Positions 35,584-49,029 are shown, counted from the stretch's first letter. The stretch: 64,000 nt of DNA from Populus alba (GCF_005239225.2 NC_133288.1:7831035-7895034); one strand, 5' to 3'. Numbers and translations: made by a program. The notes: generated by a model from the letters alone, not told the origin.

Positions 35584-36432
35584 ATGGCTACTGAAAGAGA
35601 TGATTCGCTTCAGTCTGTGAGTGTGAGGTTGGATGGGAAGAACTATTCATATTGGAGTTATGTAATGAGAAATTTCCTTAAGGGTAAGAAGATGTGGGGG
35701 TATGTTAGTGGAACTTATGTTATACCTAAGAATATTGAGGAGGGGGATGCTGGTTTGATAGATACATGGGAAGCAAATAATGCAAAGATCATTACTTGGA
35801 TCAACAATTCTGTTGAGCATTCAATAGGTACGCAGTTGGCGAAATATGAGACAGCAAAAGAGGTTTGGGATCATCTGCAAAGGTTATTCACACAATCAAA
35901 TTTTGCAAAACAGTATCAATTAGAGAATGACATACGAGCTCTTCATCAGAAGAATATGAGTATTCAAGAGTTTTATTATGCTATGACAGATCTTTGGGAT
36001 CAATTGGCTCTTACTGAATCGACAGAATTAAAGGCATGTGGTGCCTATATTGAGCGTAGAGAGCAGCAAAGATTGGTACAGTTTTTAACAGCACTTCGCA
36101 GTGATTTCGAAGGACTTAGAGGTTCAATTCTGCATCGTTCTCCACTGCCTTCTGTTGACTCTGTTGTCAGTGAGTTATTGGCTGAAGAAATATGTTTTCA
36201 GTCTTATTATGAAAAAAGAATTCTTTATGCTTCAAATCCTTCAGTACTAGTAGTACCTTCTAGGTCATTCTCTAATCATCAGAATAAGTCTCACACAAGG
36301 GTTGGCTTCGATGAGTGCAGCTTCTGTAAGCAGAAAGGTCATTGGAAGGCTCAGTGTCCTAAGTTGAGACATCAGAATCAAGCTTGGAAGCCTGGAAATC
36401 AGTCACAATCTAATGCTCATAGACCACCTTAG
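35584..36432 (+). CDS. Copia gag
   Basis: I start at the ATG at 35584 (MATERDDSLQSVSVRLDG). The N-terminal copia Gag fold shows as LDGKNYSYWSYVMRNFL, with the UBN2-type helical region after it. A zinc knuckle CSFCKQKGHWKAQC lies near residues 246-259. A TAG stops the frame at 36430, where copia elements usually read on into pol; the pol frame continues in the +1 phase. The product would be a capsid-like protein without protease, from a defective element. Confidence 0.88.
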   Translation: MATERDDSLQSVSVRLDGKNYSYWSYVMRNFLKGKKMWGYVSGTYVIPKNIEEGDAGLIDTWEANNAKIITWINNSVEHSIGTQLAKYETAKEVWDHLQRLFTQSNFAKQYQLENDIRALHQKNMSIQEFYYAMTDLWDQLALTESTELKACGAYIERREQQRLVQFLTALRSDFEGLRGSILHRSPLPSVDSVVSELLAEEICFQSYYEKRILYASNPSVLVVPSRSFSNHQNKSHTRVGFDECSFCKQKGHWKAQCPKLRHQNQAWKPGNQSQSNAHRPP

Positions 36433-37765
36433 GGTTATAAACCACAATACTGCAGTAGTAGCTTCCTCGAGTTCTATTACCGATCCTAATATTTTGGCTG
36501 AGCAATTTCAGAAGTTTCTCTCCTTGCAGCCACAAGCAATGTCCGCTTCTTCTTCCATAGGTCAGTTGCCTCATAGTTCCTCAGGTATGTCACATTCTGA
36601 ATGGGTCTTGGATTCTGGTGCTTCTCATCATATGTCTCCAGATTCCTCATCTTTTACCTCTATATCCCCTTTATCCTCCATTCTTGTTATGACTGCTGAT
36701 GGCACTCAAATGCCCTTAACAGGTGTTGGTTCTGTTGTCACACCTCACATGTCTCTCCCTAATGTTTATCTTATTCCACAACTCAAATTGAATCTTGCGT
36801 CTGTTGGTCAAATATGTGATTCTGGTGATTATTTAGTCATGTTTTCTGGTTCCTTTTGTTGTATACAGGATCTGCAGTCTCAGAAGCTGATTGGGACAGG
36901 CCGTAGGGAGAATGGACTATATATTTTGGATGAGTTAAAAGTGTCAGTTGCTGCTGCTGCCGCTGCTACTACTACAGTTGATTTGTCTTCCTTTCGTTTT
37001 AGTATTTCATCTTCTAGTTTTTATTTATGGCATTCCCGTCTAGGTCATGTTTCGTCTTCTCGTTTGAGATTTTTGGCATCCACAGGAGCTTTAGGAAATT
37101 TGAAAACTTGTGACATTTCTGATTGTAGTGGATGTAAATTGGCAAAATTTTCCGCCTTACCTTTTAATCGAAGTATTTATGTTTCTTCTTCACCATTTGA
37201 TTTGATTCATTCTGATGTATGGGGACCTTCTCTTGTTGCCATAAAAGGAGGGTCTCGATATTATGTCTCTTTTATTGATGATCATACTCGTTATTGTTGG
37301 GTTTATTTAATGAAACATCGTTCTGAATTCTTTGAGATATATGCAGCTTTTCGAGCTCTTATCAAAACTCAATATTCTACTGTGATCAAATGTTTTAGGT
37401 GTGATTTAGGTGGGGAATACACTTCTAATAAATTTTGCCAATTGTTTGCCCTAGATGGAATCATCCACCAAACTTCATGTACAGATACTCCTGAGCAAAA
37501 TGGTGTTGCTGAAAGAAAACATAGGCACATTGTTAAAACTGCTCGTTCTCTCTTGTTGTCTGCTTTTGTTCCTAGTGAGTTTTGGGGAGAAGCTGTTCTT
37601 ACTGCTGTAAGCTTGATTAATACAATTCCATCTTCTCATAGTTCGGGTCTATCTCCTTTTGAAAAGTTATATGGGTATGTCCCTGATTATTCCTCATTTA
37701 GAGTCTTTGGTTGTACTTGTTTCGTTCTTCGTCCTCATGTAGAACGAAGTAAGCTATCCTCTTGA
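36413..37765 (+). pseudogene. Copia pol, part 1: protease and integrase
   Basis: The retropepsin active site WVLDSGASHHMS appears near residue 62-73. The GAG-pre-integrase segment LWHSRLGHVSS and the finger CDISDCSGCK come next, followed by the integrase core (HSDVWGP, FIDDHTRYCWVY, CDLGGEYTSNKF, EQNGVAERKHR). The D-D-E residues appear present. A TGA at 37763 interrupts the frame in a region that should continue; the next segment resumes in the same frame. Confidence 0.88.
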
Positions 37766-39742
37766 TCCGCTATTTGTGTCTTTTTGGGCTATGGTGAAGG
37801 TAAAAAGGGTTATCGTTGTTTTGATCCAATCACTCAGAAACTTTATGTGTCTCGTCATGTTGTCTTCCTTGAGCATATACCTTTCTTTTCTATTTCATCC
37901 ACTACTCATAACCTGACTAAATCTGATCTTATTAGTATAGATCCATTTTTTGAGGATTCTGGTAATGATAGCTCTCCCCATGTTCGATCAATTTGTACTC
38001 ATAACTCTGCAGGTACTGGTACTTTACTCTCTGGCACACCTGAAGCTCCATTCTCATCTACAGCCCCTCAAGCTTCATCTGAGATTGTGGATCCACCTTC
38101 ACGTCAGTCCATCCGTATTCGTAAGTCCACAAAACTACTAGATTTTGCTTATTCTTGTTATTCTTCATCATTTACTTCCTTTTTAGCCTCTATTCATTGT
38201 CTTGTTGAGCCCTCTTCCTATAAAGAGGCAATTCTTGATCCGCTTTGGCAGCAAGCTATGGATGAGGAACTTTCTGCATTGCATAAGACATATACTTGGG
38301 ATCTGGTTCCTCTACCTCCTGGTAAGAGTGTTGTTGGTTGTCGTTGGGTGTATAAGATCAAGACTAATTCTGATGGGTCTATTGAGCGATATAAAGCTAG
38401 GTTGGTTGCCAAAGGATACTCTCAACAGTATGGTATGGACTATGAGGAGACATTTGCTCTGGTTGCAAAAATGACTACTATTCGTACTCTTATTGCCGTA
38501 GCTTCGATTCGTCAATGGCATATTTCTCAACTTGATGTTAAAAATGCCTTCTTGAATGGAGATCTTCAAGAAGACGTTTATATGGCACCTCCTCCTGGTA
38601 TTTCACATGACTCTGGATATGTTTGTAAGCTTAAGAAAGCATTATATGGTCTCAAACAAGCACCCCGTGCTTGGTTTGAGAAATTCTCTATTGTGATCTC
38701 GTCACTTGGCTTTATTTCTAGCAGTCATGATTCTGCTCTTTTTATTAAGTGCACTGATGCAGGTCGTATCATTCTGTCTTTATATGTTGATGACATGATT
38801 ATTACTGGTGATGACATTGATGGTATTTCAGTTTTGAAGACAGAGTTGGCTAGACGATTTGAGATGAAGGATTTGGGTTATCTTCGATATTTCCTGGGTA
38901 TTGAGGTAGCATACTCACCTAGAGGTTACCTTCTTTCTCAGTTGAAATATGTTGCAGATATTCTTGAGCGGGCTAGACTTACTGATAACAAGACTGTGGA
39001 TACTCCTATTGAGGTTAACGCAAGATACTCTTCTTCTGATGGTTTACCTTTGATAGATCCTACTTTATACCGCACTATTGTTGGGAGTTTGGTATATCTC
39101 ACCATTACTCGTCCAGATATTGCATATGTTGTTCATGTTGTTAGTCAGTTTGTTGCTTCTCCTACTACTGTTCATTGGGCAGCTGTTCTTCGTATTTTGC
39201 GATATCTTCGGGGTACAATTTTTCAAAGTCTTTTACTTTCATCCACCTCTTCCTTGGAGTTACGTGCATACTCTGATGCTGATCATGGTAGTGATCCCAC
39301 AGATCGCAAGTCTGTTACCGGGTTTTGTATCTTTTTAGGTGATTCTCTTATTTCTTGAAAGAGTAAGAAACAATCTATTGTTTCTCAATCATCCACCGAA
39401 GCAGAATATCGTGCCATGGCATCTACTACCAAAGAGATTATTTGGTTACGTTGGTTACTTGCTGATATGGGAGTTTCCTTTTCCCATCCTACTCCTATGT
39501 ATTGTGACAACCAGAGTTCTATTCAGATTGCTCACAACTCGGTTTTTCATGAGCGGACTAAGCACATTGAAATCGATTGTCATCTTACTCGTCATCATCT
39601 CAAGCATGGAACCATTACTTTGCCCTTTGTTCCTTCTTCATTGCAGATTTCTTTACCAAGGCGCATTCCATATCTCGTTTTCGTTTTCTAGTTGGCAAAC
39701 TTTCGATGCTTGTAGCTGCCGCATCGTGAGTTTGAGGGGAGA
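37766..39742 (+). pseudogene. Copia pol, part 2: reverse transcriptase and RNase H
   Basis: RT motifs are clear: WVYKIKTNSDGSIERYKARLVAKG, QLDVKNAFLNGDL, ALYGLKQAPRAW and the catalytic YVDD (LYVDDMIITGDD). RNase H starts SDADHGSDPTDRKSVTGF. It is cut by a TGA at 39356 and continues in frame as KSKKQSIVSQSSTEAEYRAM and YCDNQSSIQIAHN to near 39690. Two in-frame stops plus the gag/pol break make the element non-autonomous. Confidence 0.88.
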
Positions 39743-39856
39743 TGTTAAATAATATTTATGTTGTCTTATTTATTAAGGGTAGAATAGTACTTTCAGTTTA
39801 ACCTATATATACTTTATTTGTAATTAGGTTAAGACTATGCATTCATAATATACAGT
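39743..39856 (+). repeat. Copia 3' LTR, lacking its last 51 bp
   Basis: It matches 35111-35224 without any difference I can see, then passes directly into AACCTGTTAATCC, which is dispersed-repeat sequence. The part matching 35225-35275 is absent. Confidence 0.88.
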
Positions 39857-39960
39857 AACCTGTTAATCCTCAATCATAAAGCTAAATTAACATAATAAAA
39901 AATAAACAAAATAAATCATAAAATAATATATTAATAACTAACCTCAACTAAGAAAAGATA
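39857..39960 (+). repeat. Dispersed repeat resumes after copia
   Basis: AACCTGTTAATCCTCAATCATAAAG continues the repeat unit broken at 35110 (..CAGCTCAAGTT). Joined, the two sides give the unit's usual CAAGTTAACCTG. Confidence 0.7.
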
Positions 39961-41825
39961 CCATTTGAGCAATTTCTTCGTGGTTTCCTAAAATGCACTA
40001 AATGCTCCCTTTAAGCAGAAATAAATTGCAGGAGATAACAGGATGATGCATTGCTTACTCATGTTTTCCCATTAGATAATTATATATTTTACTTTATTTT
40101 GAAAACATATATTTTATTAAAGATGAGCCAAGAAATTTGTTACAAAATGTGAATGCTTGATGACGTTGTCTCTGAAAGTTAAGGGTTGGATTACAGTAGT
40201 TATCTAAGCATTGGGTTATCTGTAAGGGAGAGAGGAAACAGATTTATTACCTTGCAGGGAAAAAAAAAATGAGTTAAGGAGAATATCACTAACAACAATG
40301 GAGGGCCCAGAGCAGCACCTACCAAGCCCATCTAAAAGGTAGGCCCAAGAAGATGATTGGGTCTAAGTTGTTTTTTCTATTGGTGACCATCGGGCCTTGT
40401 GATTGTTTTCCTTTTTTTTTTTCCTTTTAATAAAGTGGGCCGAAAGAGTCATTGCCCAATCCATATATCAATCAAAACTGAGCATTCTTTTTTAAAGATA
40501 TCAAGAATTTATTTGCCACGTTTGTATTATATATAACAAGCTGCTGCCCTTCATATTTCTATTTCAATCAATGAATAATATTTATTCAATTATTCAAAAA
40601 AAATTATGAAAATATATTGGCTTATGTGTATAAATCATTATGTAAAAGTTCATTATGATACATCAAGATGAAATTATTTTCCTAACATAATTTAAAAAGA
40701 AAACGCTAATTTGACATGGAAAAGATTTCTCATACAATAAGAATTGAAAAACACCCATTAAATCAAGAAAGAATAGTATTGTCATAACATTATTTTTTAC
40801 CCCTCTCCAATATATATCCCATAAAAATATTCCAATCAGAAAAAAAAAGTGGAAATATATTTAAAAAGAAACAAAAAGGGAGGGATTTAAAAATATTTTG
40901 AAAAAAATAAAATCAGAGAATGAAATTGAAAAGAAATATTGAGAAGGGTTGAAATGAACTAATTGGAAAAGACAAAGAAGTTGAGGGGAATTTTTACTAC
41001 AATCATGTGTGAAATTAAGGGGAAATAACTGAAATTGGCTAAAATTAGAAATTAAAAAAGGTGCCAATATTGAGGAACTATTTTTAATGAAATCAAGATT
41101 GAAATTAAAAGAAATATAGATAAAAGTATTGAAATTTACCAAAAAAATAAAATAATTAAAGATACAAGAACCAAACTTGAAAATACACCAAACTTAAATG
41201 ACATTGTTTTGAATTCCAAAAACAAAAAGAAGAAGGGTTAATAAAATAGTGAGTTATTAATTTTTATATAAAAACAAAAAACAAAAAAAAACAAACAAAA
41301 GATGTTGCTTTGATGCATGGCTCAAATAACGCTTTCTTCTTCCCCGTGGCTTTCGTGCATCTTTGTTTGTTTTTCTTTTTCTTATAGTTTTGGTCTCTTG
41401 TTTATCTCTCTCACTCCTCGCACTTAGCCTAAGACACACCACTCTCCTCACATGCATGTTCACTACATGCTCAACCCAAGAAATTCAGCTCCAACCCTCT
41501 AGAACACTGTAAAAACTTGTGTAAGGGGAAAATCAAGCATATCAACCAAAGAGTCAAACTATGATGGAAGGTGGAGATTAATCTAGAGAGACCAATAACC
41601 ATGATCATACCACCAATAAGAGTTCCAAAACCTTTATCCTTATCTATAAATAGAGAGACAAAGCAAAAAATAAAAAGACCAGAGTTAAATATAAAAATAT
41701 CTAGAGAGAGAGAGAGAGAGCTTGAGCCGATGATACGATGGTTTATCTCCTAAAAACAAAAATTACATCCTCTAGTTTCGAACTCACAGCCTCATCTTCA
41801 TTCAACACGTGTCAACTAACTCAAC
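39961..41825. other. AT-rich region without recognised genes
   Basis: No gene is supported. An (AG)n run lies at about 41703-41721. The minus strand near 41260-41460 has a CT-rich stretch that gives a chance frame. Confidence 0.5.
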
Positions 41826-42372
41826 TATAATGCGGATTTATTATAAAACAACTACAAATATATATTAACATGATTCATTGTTTGTGTGAATAGTTAAAAC
41901 AACCTCGTAACTTTTAGCTAGTATTGATAACGTTTTATTATAAAGTATGAGTAGATTTCAGATAACACTAGAGTGGTGATCCCCGCTACGCTGTGGGTCA
42001 GATCAATTTTTTTTTTTATAAAATAAATAAACATGTCTAGACAATAATAAAGTCAATCCAAGTTAATTTGACCAACACGTAACCCGAGCTATAAGTCAAT
42101 CCAAGTATAATGCGGATTTATTATAAAACAACTACAAATATATATTAACATGATTCATTGTTTGTGTGAATAGTTAAAACAACCTCGTAACTTTTAGCTA
42201 GTATTGATAACGTTTTATTATAAAGTATGAGTAGATTTCAGATAACACTAGAGTGGTGATCCCCGCTACACTGTGGGTCAGATCAATTTTTTTTATAAAA
42301 TAAATAAACATGTCTAGACAATGATAAAGTCAATCCAAGTTAATTTGACCAATACATAACCCGAGCTATAAG
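41826..42372 (+). repeat. Tandem duplication with 280-bp period
   Basis: TATAATGCGGATTTATTATA starts at 41826 and again at 42106. About 267 bases are almost identical, with a few substitutions and a T-run difference. The 10-base filler TCAATCCAAG sits at the junction and repeats a phrase found inside the unit. Each copy contains CCCCGCTACGCTGTGGG or a one-base variant. Confidence 0.93.
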
Positions 42373-43400
42373 ATCGGGATAACTCTTTGAAAAAAAACAA
42401 AAAAAAAACACAAATCTCAATGTCCAATAACCTAATGTCAAATGATGAAAGTAAAAAACAAATCAATATTGACAAAGTAAAAAAAAAAAAAAAGATACAT
42501 TGAAGAAAAATGTCCGAGTCAAGTCGAGTTAACTTTACAAACCTGCCAAATGCAATATAAAATTAGGATCTAAAAATAAAATTAAAAAAAAAAGTACTAG
42601 AAAAAAGACCGAAGTAAAAAAAAAATGATAAACAAACGAGGTAACACGTGTTAACATGACCACCCAACACCTTTGATAACCCTGCATAAAAGAAAATGGA
42701 AAAAATTACAACACTCCAAACTTAAATTGGGTTAATCATCGAAATTAGTGGACTGGGTCATGAGACTGAGATTACCTTGTAAAAGACAAACATGAAAAAT
42801 TACAAAAAAAATTCTAAATCATAAAAAAAATTTTAAAAAAAATGAGGACTAAACCTTGCACACACAAAAATATTTGAAAGAAACTAAATAGAGATTAAAT
42901 TAAAAGATAAAATAAATGAAGAAAAGGTATTAAAAAAATGCAACGAAAAAATGAGGATCAAAATCGAAAACAAAAAAAAATAAAAATGCAAAGAATAAAA
43001 AAATAACAATCAAAAGAATAAGAATCAAATTAAATAGAAAAATCAAATGGAATTAAATAATGTGATGAAATTAAAAAAAAAACCTTCAAGAAGCATTTAA
43101 ATAAAAAAAATCAAAAGAATAAAGATCAAATTCAAAACAAATACAAACTTAAAGAACACAAATGAATTTTTAAAGGCTCAATATGAACACCTAGGTTTAG
43201 AAAAGAGAAAAAAAAAGGAGAATAAAAAAGCTCTATAACCACTGAATCACCGCCTTCCTGACCATATGTGTCACCCCAACAACCTTGCTATCATATTACA
43301 TATCGAATGAGATAGCAATTGGTAATTTGTGATTACCAGGATACTTTTCTAATGCGTGGGATGTTGATGCGCTAACACATATATAACAATCATTAGACCT
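41990..43400 (+). repeat. Dispersed repeat family, locus 3
   Basis: The locus opens with GATCCCCGCTAC.CTGTGGGTCAG, followed by the unit phrases (GACCAACACGTAACCCGAGC, CATGAGACTGAGATTACC, poly-A tracts) and a terminal region with GCGTGGGATGTTGATGCGC at about 43355. It has no coding potential. Confidence 0.65.
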
Positions 43401-46400
43401 TTTAATTGATTTATTAAAATTTTAATAATGTAAATAACTAAATGAGTCCTAAAGACGTATGAATACGATAGAAAAACTATATTGTAAAGATGAAAACGTT
43501 ATTTCAAGCCAGTCTTAGATATTTTTAAATCAAAGGTTAAATATGTCATTTTATTATATAAAAAAGTGTAGGGATAAAAAAACCCTCATTGCAGGATCAA
43601 TTCTTTTAAGCCTTGAAGGGTACTAATATTATGTACAAATAAATAGGAAAGGACACAAAAGCCCCCTTATAAAAGACCAATTTTTTTAGCTTTGAAGGGC
43701 AACAAAGTATTTTCACTATACTTTTTAAAAAAATTAAATGATTAAATTGTGTCCATCAATTAATAAATGGTATTTGGATTCTCTGACAAAGATGACTTTA
43801 CCCTTGCTGCAATTATTAAGTGAAATGAAGAACAAAACGGCCAAGACACCATCTAAATCCATAGAATCTCTGCTTACAATGCACACCATCTACTTTGTTT
43901 TTTCAATTTGCAAAACTGTCAAGATTTGGCCTTAAAAAAAATAATAAAAATAAAAGGTATGATCGAAACCCTCACTCATTTCCTTAAATAAGGTCAAAAC
44001 AAGCACTGCAGATTTCCCCACTCAACAGAGAGTTAGGGTGAGACTGTGAACTGAGAAGAAAAAACCACAAAATTCCAAAACATAAATATATAGTGACATT
44101 TCTCTACACACTACACCGTCTCTATCCACCCCTGTCACCCTGTCGTGCAATAATCAGAGTAATTGTGTTTTAGTGACATTATCATTTTTTATCTCTAAAA
44201 GACAAATATTCTTAATAATCAAATCAAATCGGTAGCGCAACAGCAGAACTTGGCGAGACTATTCTGGGCCTTTGTTTTCAAACGATGGGAGTGATTGGAT
44301 GATTATTCGGTTCGTGTTGTTCCTCATGTGAATCGCCAACGATTTAGATATAACTAGTTTTCAAATTCTCAATCCACTAACTTCTTAAAGGTGAAAATTA
44401 CATCTGGTTCAAATCTTGTAAGAACATAGAAAAAACCAGTTAAGATCATCGCTGGTTCATGACGCAAACGTATGGATAAATGATGATCCAGCCGTGTAAT
44501 ATATTGTTAGATAGAGCATCCATCTGCCATGAGGAGGAGAATTGAAAGGTCATGAGGCGATAAAACTCTTGAATACAAAAGGTACTGTGGAAGATCCAAG
44601 TGAGCAAGAAAATTGAAGGAACATGGCTATGAACTGTGTTGTCTTGGGGTTTTCCCGGATTCCAAAAACGTAACGAGAGGTACGAATTGGATTATCTTCT
44701 GCAACTATTTAAAAAACTTGAAGACTTAGCCCCCTTGTCCTCTAGGTCTTAGCCTCCCCCGACTAGCTTTTTAATCTCCGGCCTGAGCCTAAATTTGTAG
44801 GCTTTCCTTCCAGGCTACAGGTCACAAATGCTACTGTTCATCAGGCACGTGAAGGGATTATAAAGTGATTTATATTTTATAGCGAAGCTCTGTAATAGGG
44901 TTTGGCAAGACTCCACGTAAAAGTCTCAATCATGTAGCATGGATGCTTTGATTTTTAGCAAGTAAGCTTGGAGCTAGGGCCCAGCTAGCTCATAAAGTAG
45001 TATAAATAATGCATCAGCCATGTTTGTTGCTCAAATTATCACATCAGGAGGCATCATCGTGCATGAACACGGTCAAACAAGTTAATAAAAAAACAAAAAA
45101 ACAAAAAAAAATCACTTTTCTAGTTATTGTTAGAACCGCCTGGCTTTATGCCAGAGTTGCAGATTCTCAAAACCTATTTTTATTAAATTATAATCGGAAT
45201 AAAAAGTATATTAATATTTTAGATTATAGATAAGAATATGTTTTCTTAAGTTTAAATTTCATTTCTTAATTATAAACGCAATTTTTTATATATATAAAAA
45301 CACGTGGTAGTGATTCTCAACCTATTTTTTATTAAGTTCTGCACCCAGAGACACAATGGACTGTAATGTAAGATAACAATGCCTAAAAATTCTCTTTGAT
45401 ACTTGAAGTTTTTATTTTTTTCAATTTTGTCTCCTGAATTTATGTTTTTTACATTTTAGTCCTAATTTTTATTTTTATCAAGTTTTAGTCTTTAGGTTCA
45501 ATGATTGCCTAAAATAATAATCAACTTGGGTATTAATGTGTTTGTCTTGAAGAAAATAGTTCAATGATTGTTATTTTATCCTTTTAATATGATAAAAAAA
45601 AAAAATTAGAAAAAAAAACAACAAAAACATTTCATCGCTTTTTTTATTGATGAAAATTATGAGGAAAAATTATCTCCCCTCCTAAAAAAAAAATATTGTT
45701 GATCAAATTGTTATTTTAAAAAGTGTGAATAACATAAAGAGAGTTTTATAGAAAGGAATACATTATTTCTCCTAAATTTAATTAATTTTAATTATTACAT
45801 ATTGCTATTAGTTTCATTACAAAAAAATTAGAAAAAAAACTCTTTGAATACAAAAGGTCTTAATATTTCATTTTTTTTATTTCTTTTTTATGGGTTTTTT
45901 TTTAATATTTTTTGGTGATTTGTGTAAGCTTTTGCTGATCAGCAAACTGCATGTTTATTATCCAAACTTCAGGCTTGTGGATTGTTGGTGATGGTGGTAT
46001 AATCTTTCTCTGGGAGCTCTTAATGCATAAATGAAGATGTTTCTTGTTCTAGGATTTGTGTGCTCAATGACTTGGTAATTTATTTATGCTATAGCAGACA
46101 TGATCGTGTCGATATATTATTATCACACTTCCCCTTTGATTTCTGAATGATATCCATGCTTCCAGGTAGCTTGATGTGAAATTTCAATTATAGCTGAAAT
46201 TCAGGAGCGGAATTGGTGCACCGTGGAGACTTTTCATATGGATACTGCACAAGCAAGCAATGTGGCAACTTGTCATGATATGGATTGGTACCAATTGTTC
46301 ATCAATGACTAATTATTAAAATTATGATTGTTTTGATTGCTACAACTAATAGTTTTCAAGCAGCATGCATGTTGATGATCATCTTCTTGAAATTTTGATA

Positions 46401-48960
46401 TTGTTGTAGGATTTGTTTCGCTTCTTTTGAATTGTTGTTTTCTTACAAGTATGTCAACAAGAACAGGTGAACAGAAACATTTTTTTTTTTTTTTTATCTA
46501 GATTGAGTTCCTAAGTTCTGTATATCATTCTTTTGTACATAATATTGAACAGAGAAAAAAGTTCTAGAAGTATAAATTCTCAGTGCTTTTGTTTATATAC
46601 AGTTTCCAAGATTGGTTGGGAGTTGGGACTTGCTAATATGTGGGATTGGGAGAGAAGAGATTGTTTACCATCAAACAATTTAAAATTTTGTACAGAACAT
46701 GGCATCCACCCAACTATTAGCTTTTATTGCAAGTTTTACATGTATACATATTATTCTTTTGTGTTGATTTTTCTCTTGTTTTGATTGTGAGATGTTAATC
46801 TATGAAAAAGATGAAGAATTTTCTTTTTTGTGTTGATTGTGAGATGTAACAAAAAAAAAAATAGTAAATGCTAACAGGATATTCTTTCCATTTGGTGTTT
46901 ATTCCGTCGTCACTTTCAAATGCTACCAGATTGTCCAATAAAAAAAATGAGCAAATAAAAACTAATTAATTAGGGCTATTTCTTCGATGATTTTATTAAT
47001 ATTAAAAATCACTAATGAAATTTTTAACAGAATAAAAATATTAATGATCAACTTTTCAATGACAACATATTTGTCTATGATTTTTAAAATCGATGAAATT
47101 TTATCTAAATAATAACAAAATATTTTATCAATTTTTCGATAGTATTTACATTTAAAAAAACACATAAATAAAAAGACATGATTTTAACTGGATAAATACA
47201 TTTTTTTTTTATTTATAATTTAAATCATTGATAGTCTTCAAAGTAATAGTTTTTAATAGTTATAAAATTAAGTAAAAAGAGGTTTTCGAGAATGATTATG
47301 CGGGCATCATGCGAGAGAAAAGAAACTAGTATGTGCTATTCGGTTTTTGTTTTTTAAAAGAAACTTAATTTTTTTTAGAAGTATATGGATTCATTAAACG
47401 CCATAGTCTGGCGGGACAAAAAATTACAAAGCTTGCCGTATATTAATTTTGCAGGAACTGCCAATCGAAACAAAGTCCAAATAAAAAAAACAAAACATCA
47501 GAAATAGACTAAAACATCAGAAATAAACTAAGAAAGCAATAATATAATCAACACAAGAAAACCATTCCTGCAAAACCAAGAAAAGCTTCCAATAGTCTCC
47601 AATTTAATTTGAAAAGAAACTTAATTAAATCTCTTGAAACGGCAGATCATGAATCTCAAATCTCTTGGAAGAGGAGTGGATGAATGTCGGCTGAGGTATA
47701 ATTCATTAGTTGTCGCTGGTCATCATCTAAGTTTAATGATCTTCAATTTCTGACTCAAGTTTAATGAGGTTTGCAGGGAGCCTGCGCTTGAGCCAAATCA
47801 TTACAAAATAAAGACTAATACTGGCAAAGAGAGAAGTGGATGACACTCACGTCGGGCATGATCTATTTCAGACAAGGATGTTCAAAAAAAAAAAAAGGAA
47901 AAAAGGAAATTACAGCATACAATGTTAACCTTGTTCAAACTGGTAATAATGACACCTGTCGATGACCCCTCTGTGGCTCAGATCATGGCGGGAAAAGAAG
48001 AGAGGAGGCATTGGAAACAGAAAACTGGGTTGTAAATCAGAGATGTAGGGATGGAACTGACAAAATTGCTAATGGCAGCAGATAATTTTCATGAAAAGCA
48101 TACTACCATCCAGATAACATGATGGGACTCAAGTTGCTCACATGCCACCACACTGTACCTCCAATATACACTGAGATGGATAGATTTATTCTGAGGAAAT
48201 TTTGATTGACGATAAGGAGATAAGGAGGTTCAGGAATATTTTCCGAGCGTCACCTCGCCCCTTCCATGGCTGTATATTAATTTTAATCTTTGTTAATTAA
48301 TTTGAAGTTTTTAGGGTTTTTTTTCTTAACCATTCATTCGCCGCAGATCCCAGAAGAAGTCCAACGCAAAAACACGAGATTACGTAGTTGTGAAGGGAGA
48401 TTAGAAACTCAATGTGAAGGATATTCATCAACTTCAAGAAAAACCAAACCATTGGAGTGATGGTTAGGTTTGTTACTTGTATAATTATATTAGATTCGAG
48501 TAAAAAACTCTGCGAGAAAAAGTTCATAGAAATATATTAGTTTAGGAATAAATAGAGAGCTCGATACATTGAGGATTGCTAGCAACTAAAATGTAAATGT
48601 TCTTAGACTTAGCTTATATGTTTAACTAGTTCAACATAATGAAATCGAATATGATGAACTGAAAAGGAAATTAATTTCACTTTAAATAATTGATCAAGAT
48701 AATTTTAATCACATAACTTCATCGCACTGAATTCCAAATAATTCATCATTCTTGTATTTCCTCTTCAAGTAACAACATAAAAAAAAGGGAAAGGAGAAAA
48801 GGAATATTCAAATAAATAAATAAAAAACCCAAAATCTACTGTATGAATTGAAAGAGGAGCGCATGATAGAAAGGTAAAGAGATTGGAGACCAGGGAATCT
48901 CTTCAGAAGATGAGCACGTTCTTCCATTCATTGATGCCCTCGTTTCCAGCCTTTTCAGGA
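43401..48960. other. Long AT-rich region without recognised genes
   Basis: Over 5 kb I find only short frames, none with family motifs or splice context. Some parts (44040-44660, 45960-46800, 47640-48260) are less repetitive and could be unique DNA or old mobile-element remnants, but I cannot assign them. Confidence 0.5.
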
Positions 48961-48978
48961 GCCTACTTACTCACACAG

Positions 48979-49029
48979 AGAGAGAGAGAGAGAGAGAGAG
49001 GGAGGGAGGGAGAGAGAGAGAGAGAGAGA
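48979..49029. repeat. (AG)n microsatellite with GGGA interruption
   Basis: About 50 bases of AG dinucleotides are broken by GGGAGGGAGGGAG. Confidence 0.95.

Larger units (their letters stand above)
35111..39856 (+). mobile_element. Ty1/copia retrotransposon with truncated 3' LTR
   Basis: The 5' LTR is 35111-35275 (165 bp; TGTTAAA...TTTAACA ends). The primer-binding site TGGTATCAGAGC follows directly (35276-35287, complementary to initiator tRNA-Met), then gag, protease, integrase, RT and RNase H. The purine tract GAGGGGAGA is at 39734-39742 and the 3' LTR starts at 39743. The 114 bases of the 3' LTR (39743-39856) appear identical to 35111-35224, but its last 51 bases are missing. Pol order (integrase before RT) fixes it as copia. 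No target duplication remains because of the 3' loss. Confidence 0.93.

Noticed and set aside
44400..44420. TGGTTCAAATCTTG resembling a tRNA B box
   Set aside because: It deviates from GGTTCRANYCC, and no acceptor stem or A box can be placed around it.
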